NCBI GenBank assembly: GCA_940337035.1
Contig: OW679195.1
Location: forward strand, 172,022,015 to 172,086,014
Reading direction: 5' to 3'
Source of the DNA: Agriotes lineatus
Taxonomy: Eukaryota; Arthropoda; Insecta; Coleoptera; Elateridae
DNA length: 64,000 nt
Positions within the stretch are counted from its first letter, which is position 1. Every line of letters starts with the position of its first letter. Shown in pieces: positions 51,331-62,077 of the stretch. The position numbers and the translations under genes were made by a program. The notes under the pieces are model-generated. The model was given only the letters and a program-made list of their open reading frames with translations. It was not told the origin of the DNA and made no database searches.

Positions 51331-54300
51331 CCATGTGGTCATTTGCAGGTGCATAATCTAAAAAATACACACAAGACGAATATCTCAGGGCGTTATTTCG
51401 ACAGCCAGCTGAACGAAATCGTTCATATAGTGCTGATGGATGCCATGAATACGGATAATATATATTAAACTATAATGAAAAGTCCTCGGAAGTCTCAAAT
51501 GCTCTTGTTAAAAGCTATAATAATTCAAATTCAGCATCCAATTGCTAGGAAGGGCATAGAGATATTTCCTTTGTAATTCTGAAACTCGTAAAATACACCA
51601 GAAGTGCACGTAAAGCTTAGTATTTCCATATGATAATCTGCAATTACATAATCTAAAAAATACACACAAGACGAAAATCTCAGAGCGTAATTTCGACAGC
51701 CAGCTGTACTAAATCGTTCATATTCTGCTTGATGGGTGCCATGAATACGGATAAAATATATTAAAATGTAATGAAAAATCCGCGGAAGTTACAAATGTTC
51801 TTGTTAAACGCTATCTTAATGCAAATACGGCCTCCAATTGCTAGGAAGGGGATAGAGATATTTCCTTTGTAATTCTCGTACTCACAAAATACCCCAGAAG
51901 TGCGCGTAAAGCTTTATATCGCCATGTGGTCATTTGCAGGTGCATAATCTAGAAAATACACACGAACATCTCAGGGCGTTATTTCGACAGCCAGCTGAAC
52001 TAAATCATTCATATAGTGCCTGATGGATGCCATGAATACGGATAATATATATTAAACTATAATGAAAAGTCCTCCGAAGTCTCAAATGCTCTTGTTAAAA
52101 GCTATAATAATTCAAATTCAGCATCCAATTGCTAGGAAGGGCATAGAGATATTTCCTTTATAATTCTGAAACTCGTAAAATACACCAGAAGTGCACGTAA
52201 AGCTTAGTATTTCCATATGATAGTCTGCAATTACATAATCTGAAAAATACACACAAGACGAAAATCTCAGATCGTGATTTCGACAGCCAGCTGTACTAAA
52301 TCGTTCATATTCTGCCTGATGGGTGCCATGAATACGGATAAAATATATTAAAATGTAATGAAAAGTCCGCGGAAGTCACAAATGTTCTTGTTAAACGCTA
52401 TCTTAATGCAAATACGACATCCAATTGCTAGGAAGGGGATAGAGATATTTCCTTTGTAATTCTCGTACTCACAAAATACCCCAGAAGTGCGCGTAAGGCT
52501 TTATATCGCCATGTGGTCATTTGCAGGTGCATAATCTAAAAAATACACACAAGACGAATATCTCAGGGCGTTATTTCGACAGCCAGCTGAACTAAATCGT
52601 TCAAATAGTGCCTGATGGATGCCATGAATAAGGATAATATATATTAAACTATAATGAAAAGTCCTCGGAAGTCTCAAATGCTCTTGTTAAAAGCTATAAT
52701 AATTCAAATTCAGCATCCAATTGCTAGGAAGGGCATAGAGATATTTCCTTTATAATTCTGAAACTCGTAAAATACACCAGAAGTGCACGTAAAGCTTAGT
52801 ATTTCCATATGATAATCTGCAATTACATAATCTGAAAAATACACACAAGGCGAAAATCTCAGAGCGTTATTTCGACAGCCAGCTGTACTAAATCGTTCAT
52901 ATTCTGCCTGATGGGTGCCATGAATACGGATAAAATATATTAAAATGCAATGAAAAGTCCGCGGAAGTCACAAATGTTCTTGTTAAACGCTATCTTAATG
53001 CAAAAACGGCATGCAATTGCTAGGAAGGGGATAGAGATATTTCCTTTGTAATTCTCGTACTCACAAAATACCCCAGAAGTGCGAGTAAAGCTTTATATCG
53101 CCATGTGGTCATTTGCAGGTGCATAATCTAAAAAATACACACAAGACGAATATCTCAGGGCGTTATTTCGACAGCCAGCTGAACGAAATCGTTCATATAT
53201 TGCTGATGGATGCCATGAATACGGATATTATATATTAAACTATAATGAAAAGTCCTCGGAAGTCTCAAATGCTCTTGTTAAAAGCTATAATAATTCAAAT
53301 TCAGCATCCAATTGCTAGGAAGGGCATAGAGATGTTTCCTTTATAATTCTGAAACTCGTAAAATACACCAGAAGTGCACGTAAAGCTTAGTATTTCCATA
53401 TGATAATCTGCAATTACATAATCTAAAAAATACACACAAGACGAAAATCTCAGAGCGTAATTTCGACAGCCAGCTGTACTAAATCGTTCATATTCTGCTT
53501 GATGGGTGCCATGAATACGGATAAAATATATTAAAATGTAATGAAAAATCCGCGGAAGTTACAAATGTTCTTGTTAAACGCTATCTTAATGCAAATACGG
53601 CCTCCAATTGCTAGGAAGGGGATAGAGATATTTCCTTTGTAATTCTCGTACTCACAGAATACCCCAGAAGTGCGCGTAAAGCTTTATATCGCCATGTGGT
53701 CATTTGCAGGTGCATAATCTAGAAAATACACACGAATATCTCAGGGCGTTATTTCGACAGCCAGCTGAACTAAATCATTCATATAGTGCCTGATGGATGC
53801 CATGAATACGGATAATATATATTAAACTATAATGAAAAATCCTCGGAAGTCTCAAATGCTCTTGTTAAAAGCTATAATAATTCAAATTCAGCATCCAATT
53901 GCTAGGAAGGGCATAGAGATATTTCCTTTATAATTCTGAAACTCGTAAAATACACCAGAAGTGCACGTAAAGCTTAGTATTTCCATATGATAATCTGCAA
54001 TTACATAATCTGAAAAATACACACAAGACGAAAATCTCAGAGCATTATTTCGACAGCCAGCTGTACTAAATCGTTCATATTCTGCCTGATGGGTGCCATG
54101 AATACGGATAAGATATATTAAAATGTAATGAAAAGTCCGCGGAAGTAGCAAATGTTCTTGTTAAACGCTATCTTAATGCAAATACAACCTCCAATTGCTA
54201 GGAAGGGGATAGAGATATTTCCTTTGTAATTCTCGTACTCACAGAATACCCCAGAAGTGCGCGTAAAGCTTTATATCACCATGTGGTCATTTGCAGGTGC

Positions 54301-56294
54301 ATAATCTAAAAAATACACACGAACATCTCAGGGCGTTATTTCGACAGCCAGCTGAACTAAATCGTTCATATAGTGCCTGATGGATGCCATGAATACGGAT
54401 AATATATATTAAACTATAATGAAAAGTCCTCCGAAGTCTCAAATGCTCTTGTTAAAAGCTATAATAATTCAAATTCAGCATCCAATTGCTAGGAAGGGCA
54501 TAGAGATATTTCCTTTATAATTCTGAAACTCGTAAAATACACCAGAAGTGCACGTAAAGCTTAGTATTTCCATATGATAATCTGCAATTACATAATCTGA
54601 AAAATACACACAAGACGAAAATCTCAGAGCGTTATTTCGACAGCCAGCTGTACTAAATCGTTCATATTCTGCCTGATGGGTGCCATGAATACGGATAAAA
54701 TATATTAAAATGCAATGAAAAGTCCGCGGAAGTCACAAATGTTCTTGTTAAACGCTATCTTAATGCAAAAACGGCATCCAATTGCTAGGAAGGGGATAGA
54801 GATATTTCCTTTGTAATTCTCGTACTCACAAAATACCCCAGAAGTGCGCGTAAAGCTTTATATCGCCATGTGGTCGTTTGCAGATGCATAATTTAAAAAA
54901 TACACACAAGACGAACATCGCAGGGCGTTATTTCGACAGCCAGCAGAACTAAATCGTTCATATAGTGCCTGATGGATGCCATGAATACGGATAATATATA
55001 TTAAACTATAATTAAAAGTCCTCGGAAGCCTCAAATGCTCTTGTTAAAAGCTATAATAATTCAAATTCAGCATCCAATTGCTAGGAAGGGCATAGAGATA
55101 TTTCCTTTATAATTCTGAAACTCGTAAAATACACCAGAAGTGCACGTAAAGCTTAGTATTTCCATATGATAATCTGCAATTACATAATCTGAAAAATACA
55201 TACAAGACGAAAATCTCAGAGCGTTATTTCGACAGCCAGCTGTACTAAGTCGTTGATATTCTGCCTGATGGGTGCCATGAATACGGATAAGATATATTAA
55301 AATGTAATGAAAAGTCCGCGGAAGTAGCAAATGTTCTTGTTAAACGCTATCTTAATGCAAATACAACCTCCAATTGCTAGGAAGGGGATAGAGATATTTC
55401 CTTTGTAATTCTCGTACTCACAGAATACCCCAGAAGTACGCGTAAAGCTTTATATCACCATGTGGTCATTTGCAGGTGCATAATCTAAAAAATACACACG
55501 AACATCTCAGGGCGTTATTTCGACAGCCAGCTGAACTAAATCGTTCATATAGTGCCTGATGGATGCCATGAATACGGATAATATATATTAAACTATAATG
55601 AAAAGTCCTCCGAAGTCTCAAATGCTCTTGTTAAAAGCTATAATAATTCAAATTCAGCATCCAATTGCTAGGAAGGGCATAGAGATATTTCCTTTATAAT
55701 TCTGAAACTCGTAAAATACACCAGAAGTGCACGTAAAGCTTAGTATTTCCATATGATAATCTGCAATTACATAATCTGAAAAATACACACAAGACGAAAA
55801 TCTCAGAGCGTTATTTCGACAGCCAGCTGTACTAAATCGTTCATATTCTGCCTGATGGGTGCCATGAATACGGATAAAATATATTAAAATGCAATGAAAA
55901 GTCCGCGGAAGTCACAAATGTTCTTGTTAAACGCTATCTTAATGCAAAAACGGCATGCAATTGCTAGGAAGGGGATAGAGATATTTCCTTTGTAATTCTC
56001 GTACTCACAAAATACCCCAGAAGTGCGCGTAAAGCTTTATATCGCCATGTGGTCATTTGCAGGTGCATAATCTAAAAAATACACACAAGACGAATATCTC
56101 AGGGCGTTATTTCGACAGCCATCTGTACGAAATCGTTCATATAGTGCTGATGGATGCCATGAATAAGGATATTATATATTAAACTATAATGAAAAGTCCT
56201 CGGAAGTCTCAAATGCTCTTGTTAAAAGCTATAATAATTCAAATTCAGCATCCAATTGCTAGGAAGGGCATATAGATATTTCCTTTGTAATTCT

Positions 56295-57478
56295 GAAACT
56301 CGTAAAATACACCAGAAGTGCACGTAAAGCTTAGTATTTCCATATGATAATCTGCAATTACATAATCTGAAAAATACACACAAGACGAAAATCTCAGAGC
56401 GTTATTTCGACAGCCAGCTGTACTAAATCGTTCATATTCTGTCTGATGGGTGCCATGAATACGGATAAAATATATTAAAATGCAATGAAAAGTCCGCGGA
56501 AGTCACAAATGTTCTTGTTAAACGCTATCTTAATGCAAAAACGGCATGCAATTGCTAGGAAGGGGATAGAGATATTTCCTTTGTAATTCTGAAACTCGTA
56601 AAATACACCAGAAGTGCACGTAAAGCTTAGTATTTCCATATGATAATCTGCAATTACATAATCTGAAAAATACACACAAGACGAAAATCTCAGAGCGTTA
56701 TTTCGACAGCCAGCTGTACTAAATCGTTCATATTCTGCCTGATGGGTGCCATGAATACGGATAAAATATATTAAAATGCAATGAAAAGTCCGCGGAAGTC
56801 ACAAATGTTCTTGTTAAACGCTATCTTAATGCAAAAACGGCATGCAATTGCTAGGAAGGGGATAGAGATATTTCCTTTGTAATTCTGAAACTCGTAAAAT
56901 ACACCAGAAGTGCACGTAAAGCTTAGTATTTCCATATGATAATCTGCAATTACATAATCTGAAAAATACACACAAGACGAAAATCTCAGAGCGTTATTTC
57001 GACAGCCAGCTGTACTAAATCGTTCATATTCTGCCTGATGGGTGCCATGAATACGGATAAAATATATTAAAATGCAATGAAAAGTCCGCGGAAGTCACAA
57101 ATGTTCTTGTTAAACGCTATCTTAATGCAAAAACGGCATGCAATTGCTAGGAAGGGGATAGAGATATTTCCTTTGTAATTCTGAAACTCGTAAAATACAC
57201 CAGAAGTGCACGTAAAGCTTAGTATTTCCATATGATAATCTGCAATTACATAATCTAAAAAATACACACAAGACGAAAATCTCAGAGCGTAATTTCGACA
57301 GCCAGCTGTACTAAATCGTTCATATTCTGCTTGATGGGTGCCATGAATACGGATAAGATATATTAAAATGTAATGAAAAATCCGCGGAAGTTACAAATGT
57401 TCTTGTTAAACGCTATCTTAATGCAAATACGGCCTCCAATTGCTAGGAAGGGGATAGAGATATTTCCTTTGTAATTCT
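56295..57478. repeat. Run of four A monomers
   Basis: Starts at 56295, 56591, 56887 and 57183, each 296 bp, with almost identical sequences carrying AAAAACGGCATGCAATTG in the first three. It is homologous to a two-monomer run at 49520-50111 in the 6775-bp-offset duplicate, so two monomers were gained here or lost there. Confidence 0.88.
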
Positions 57479-59244
57479 CGTACTCACAAAATACCCCAGA
57501 AGTGCGCGTAAAGCTTTATATCGCCATGTGGTCATTTGCAGGTGCATAATCTAGAAAATACACACGAACATCTCAGGGCGTTATTTCGACAGCCAGCTGA
57601 ACTAAATCTTTCATATAGTGCCTGATGGATGCCATGAATACGGATAATATATATTAAACTATAATGAAAAGTCCTCCGAAGTCTCAAATGCTCTTGTTAA
57701 AAGCTATAATAATTCAAATTCAGCATCCAATTGCTAGGAAGGGCATAGAGATATTTCCTTTATAATTCTGAAACTCGTAAAATACACCAGAAGTGCACGT
57801 AAAGCTTAGTATTTCCATATGATAGTCTGCAATTACATAATCTGAAAAATACACACAAGACGAAAATCTCAGATCGTGATTTCGACAGCCAGCTGTACTA
57901 AATCGTTCATATTCTGCCTGATGGGTGCCATGAATACGGATAAAATATATTAAAATGTAATGAAAAGTCCGCGGAAGTCACAAATGTTCTTGTTAAACGC
58001 TATCTTAATGCAAATACGACATCCAATTGCTAGGAAGGGGATAGAGATATTTCCTTTGTAATTCTCGTACTCACAAAATACCCCAGAAGTGCGCGTAAGG
58101 CTTTATATCGCCATGTGGTCATTTGCAGGTGCATAATCTAAAAAATACACACAAGACGAATATCTCAGGGCGTTATTTCGACAGCCAGCTGAACTAAATC
58201 GTTCAAATAGTGCCTGATGGATGCCATGAATAAGGATAATATATATTAAACTATAATGAAAAGTCCTCGGAAGTCTCAAATGCTCTTGTTAAAAGCTATA
58301 ATAATTCAAATTCAGCATCCAATTGCTAGGAAGGGCATAGAGATATTTCCTTTATAATTCTGAAACTCGTAAAATACACCAGAAGTGCACGTAAAGCTTA
58401 GTATTTCCATATGATAATCTGCAATTACATAATCTGAAAAATACACACAAGACGAAAATCTCAGAGCGTTATTTCGACAGCCAGCTGTACTAAATCGTTC
58501 ATATTCTGCCTGATGGGTGCCATGAATACGGATAAGATATATTAAAATGTAATGAAAAGTCCGCGGAAGTAGCAAATGTTCTTGTTAAACGCTATCTTAA
58601 TGCAAATACAACCTCCAATTGCTAGGAAGGGGATAGAGATATTTCCTTTGTAATTCTCGTACTCACAGAATACCCCAGAAGTGCGCGTAAAGCTTTATAT
58701 CACCATGTGGTCATTTGCAGGTGCATAATCTAAAAAATACACACGAACATCTCAGGGCGTTATTTCGACAGCCAGCTGAACTAAATCGTTCATATAGTGC
58801 CTGATGGATGCCATGAATACGGATAATATATATTAAACTATAATGAAAAGTCCTCCGAAGTCTCAAATGCTCTTGTTAAAAGCTATAATAATTCAAATTC
58901 AGCATCCAATTGCTAGGAAGGGCATAGAGATATTTCCTTTATAATTCTGAAACTCGTAAAATACACCAGAAGTGCACGTAAAGCTTAGTATTTCCATATG
59001 ATAATCTGCAATTACATAATCTGAAAAATACACACAAGACGAAAATCTCAGAGCGTTATTTCGACAGCCAGCTGTACTAAATCGTTCATATTCTGCCTGA
59101 TGGGTGCCATGAATACGGATAAAATATATTAAAATGCAATGAAAAGTCCGCGGAAGTCACAAATGTTCTTGTTAAACGCTATCTTAATGCAAAAACGGCA
59201 TCCAATTGCTAGGAAGGGGATAGAGATATTTCCTTTGTAATTCT

Positions 59245-59539
59245 CGTACTCACAAATTACCCCAGAAGTGCGCGTAAAGCTTTATATCGCCATGTGGTCA
59301 TTTGCAGGTGCATAATCTAAAAAATACACACAAGACGAATATCTCAGGGCGTTATTTCGACAGCCAGCTGAACGAAATCGTTCATATAGTGCTGATGGAT
59401 GCCATGAATACGGATAATATATATTAAACTATAATGAAAAGTCCTCGGAAGTCTCAAATGTTCTTGTTAAACGCTATCTTAATGCAAAAACGGCATGCAA
59501 TTGCTAGGAAGGGCATAGAGATATTTCCTTTATAATTCT
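59245..59539. repeat. B-to-A chimeric monomer
   Basis: A 295-bp monomer that is type B from CGTACTCAC through TCCTCGGAAGTCTCAAATG and then becomes type A (TTCTTGTTAAACGCTATCTT, AAAAACGGCATGCAATTG). This is the opposite polarity to the other chimeras. Later in the same monomer it ends GGGCATAGAG, more B-like, so a short conversion tract is possible. Confidence 0.82.
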
Positions 59540-60895
59540 GAAACTCGTAAAATACACCAGAAGTGCACGTAAAGCTTAGTATTTCCATATGATAATCTGC
59601 AATTACATAATCTGAAAAATACACACAAGACGAAAATCTCAGAGCGTTATTTCGACAGCCAGCTGTACTAAATCGTTCATATTCTGCCTGATGGGTGCCA
59701 TGAATACGGATAAAATATATTAAAATGCAATGAAAAGTCCGCGGAAGTCACAAATGTTCTTGTTAAACGCTATCTTAATGCAAAAACGGCATGCAATTGC
59801 TAGGAAGGGGATAGAGATATTTCCTTTGTAATTCTGAAACTCGTAAAATACACCAGAAGTGCACGTAAAGCTTAGTATTTCCATATGATAATCTGCAATT
59901 ACATAATCTAAAAAATACACACAAGACGAAAATCTCAGAGCGTAATTTCGACAGCCAGCTGTACTAAATCGTTCATATTCTGCTTGATGGGTGCCATGAA
60001 TACGGATAAAATATATTAAAATGTAATGAAAAATCCGCGGAAGTTACAAATGTTCTTGTTAAACGCTATCTTAATGCAAATACGGCCTCCAATTGCTAGG
60101 AAGGGGATAGAGATATTTCCTTTGTAATTCTCGTACTCACAGAAGACCCCAGAAGTGCGCGTAAAGCTTTATATCGCCATGTGGTCATTTGCAGGTGCAT
60201 AATCTAGAAAATACACACGAACATCTCAGGGCGTTATTTCGACAGCCAGCTGAACTAAATCATTCATATAGTGCCTGATGGATGCCATGAATACGGATAA
60301 TATATATTAAACTATAATGAAAAGTCCTCCGAAGTCTCAAATGCTCTTGTTAAAAGCTATAATAATTCAAATTCAGCATCCAATTGCTAGAAAGGGCATA
60401 GAGATATTTCTTTTATAATTCTGAAACTCGTAAAATACACCAGAAGTGCACGTAAAGCTTAGTATTTCCATATGATAGTTCTCAATTACATAATCTGAAA
60501 AATACACACAAGACGAAGATCTCAGAGCGTTATTTCGACAGCCAGCTGTACTAAATCAATCATATTCTGCCTGATGGGTGCCATGAATACGCATAAAATA
60601 TATTAAAATGCAATGAAAAGTCCGCGGAAGTCACAAATGTTCTTGTTAAACGCTATCTTAATGCAAATACGGCATCCAATTGCTAGGAAGGGGATAGAGA
60701 TATTTCCTTTGTAATTCTCGTACTCACAAAATACCCCAGAAGTGCGCTTAAAGCTTTATATCGCCATGTGGTCATTTGCAGGTGCATAATCTAAAAAATA
60801 CACACAAGACGAACATCTCAGGGCGTTATTTCGACAGCCAGCTGAACTAAATCGTTCATATAGTGCTGATGGATGCCATGAATACGGATAATATA

Positions 60896-61476
60896 CAGGG
60901 TGTTTTATTAATAATTGGAAATATTTTAACTGTAGAATCCTGGGCTTAAAATATTAATATTTAACCCAAATCACTTAGATAGAATGTGGCTCCGTACTGA
61001 GATATAGGGTGTTTTATTTAAAAATTTTAAATTGATTTTTCCCCATTACTTTAAAACTTTTTGACGTATCCGTATCATATTTGGCAGGAAGTGTCGACAA
61101 TGTAAACCATGCTAAATTATGTTAAATAAACGTTTCTGGCTAGTACCAGAGGCGTACCACAGGAGCAAGTGGGTGGTTGACCCTTCTCAAATTCTACGCC
61201 ACTGGCGGAATTGCCATTTTAGCACAATTTTTCGTTTCTCCAATACTTTCTATGTAAATAACATATTCTTCCTTCGTCACGATAACGTCATTATTTTTCG
61301 AGATATTTAAAGTTAAACATAAAGCTGAACAGTTATTTTGATTTTAATGTGTATTAATTATGTCGGTGTTTTTTGTCATAAGATTGCATTTATTACGCAA
61401 ATGAAACTTTAATCCGTATTAACAAAAAAACATAATGTCATTTATTGAAATTTCTTGAAACTAATACATAGATGCA
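60896..61476 (+). repeat. Foldback left arm
   Basis: 581 bp, reverse-complementary to 61497-62077 with scattered mismatches. Contains CTGTAGAATCCTGGGC near its outer end and TTAATACG-type AT-rich sequence near the centre. No coding potential recognised. Confidence 0.9.
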
Positions 61477-61968
61477 TTCAACATAAAAACAATGTATGTA
61501 TCTATGTATTCATTTCAATAAATTTCAATAAATAACATTATGTTTTTTTGTTAATACGGATTAAAGTTTCATTTGCGTAATAAATGCAATCTTATGACAA
61601 AAAACACCGACATAATTAATACACATTAAAATCAAAATAACTGTTCAGCTGTTTGTTTAACTTGAAATATCTCGAAAAATAATGACGTTATCGTGACGAA
61701 GGAAGAATATATTATTTACATAGAAAGTATTGGAGAATCGAAAAATTGTGCTAAAATGGCAATTTCGCCAGTGGCGTAGAATTTGGGAAGGGTCAACCAC
61801 TCACTTGCCCCTGTAGTACGCCTCTGGTAGTAGCCAGAAACGTTTATTTAACATACTTTACCATGGTTTATAGTGTCTACACTTCCTGCCAAATATGATA
61901 CGGATACGTCAAATAGTTTTAAAGTAATGGAGAAAAATCATTTTAAAATTTTTAAATAAAACACCCTA
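61005..61968. mobile_element. Possible inner element nested in the foldback
   Basis: Exactly 109 bp inside each outer end there is a second terminus-like sequence: TAGGGTGTTTTATTT at 61005 and its complement ending CACCCTA at 61968, each bordered by TA. It resembles the outer end CAGGGTGTTTTATTA. The 964-bp inner unit could be an older foldback element that became flanked by copies of a related terminus, or the outer 109 bp could be an acquired duplicate end. Confidence 0.5.
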
Positions 61969-62077
61969 TATTTCAGTAAGGAGCCACATTTTATCGAACT
62001 GATTTGGGTTAAATATTAATATTTTAAGCCCAGGATTCTACAGTTAAAATATTTCCAATTATTAATGAAACACCCTG
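61497..62077 (-). repeat. Foldback right arm
   Basis: Reverse complement of the left arm, same length. Begins TGTATCTATGTATTCA at the centre and ends CACCCTG at the outer boundary. Confidence 0.9.

Larger units (their letters stand above)
43000..60895. repeat. Satellite array with ~1179-bp tetramer order A-Bdel-A-Bfull
   Basis: Across much of this stretch full-length B and 5-bp-deleted B alternate between A monomers, giving a four-monomer period of 1178-1179 bp. A specific A variant (GGATAAGATATATT with GAAGTAGCAAATG) illustrates the spacing, at about 43.5 and 44.7 kb, 47.4 and 48.5 kb, and 54.1 and 55.3 kb. The order is interrupted by A-only runs at 45.1-47.5 and 56.3-57.5 kb and by places where two deleted or two full B monomers follow each other. 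No genes are visible. Confidence 0.82.
60896..62077. mobile_element. Foldback element (1182 bp), Tc1/mariner-like, non-autonomous
   Basis: A near-perfect giant inverted repeat: left arm 60896-61476 and right arm 61497-62077, both 581 bp, around a 20-bp spacer. Ends are CAGGGTGTTT and AAACACCCTG. It splits a B monomer at GGATAATATATATT and duplicates TA (60894-60895 and 62078-62079), confirmed by uninterrupted copies such as those near 31110 and 62670. TA duplication with CAGGG ends fits the Tc1/mariner superfamily. There is no transposase open frame; a 63-codon frame at 61119-61310 has no recognisable motif. The arms differ at scattered bases (for example TTTTATT against TTTCATT near the ends). 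A second terminus-like sequence inside each arm suggests nesting. Confidence 0.88.

Noticed and set aside
61119..61310. 63-codon plus-strand frame in the foldback left arm
   Set aside because: No transposase signature or DDE/D spacing; far too short, and the sequence is constrained by the inverted repeat.
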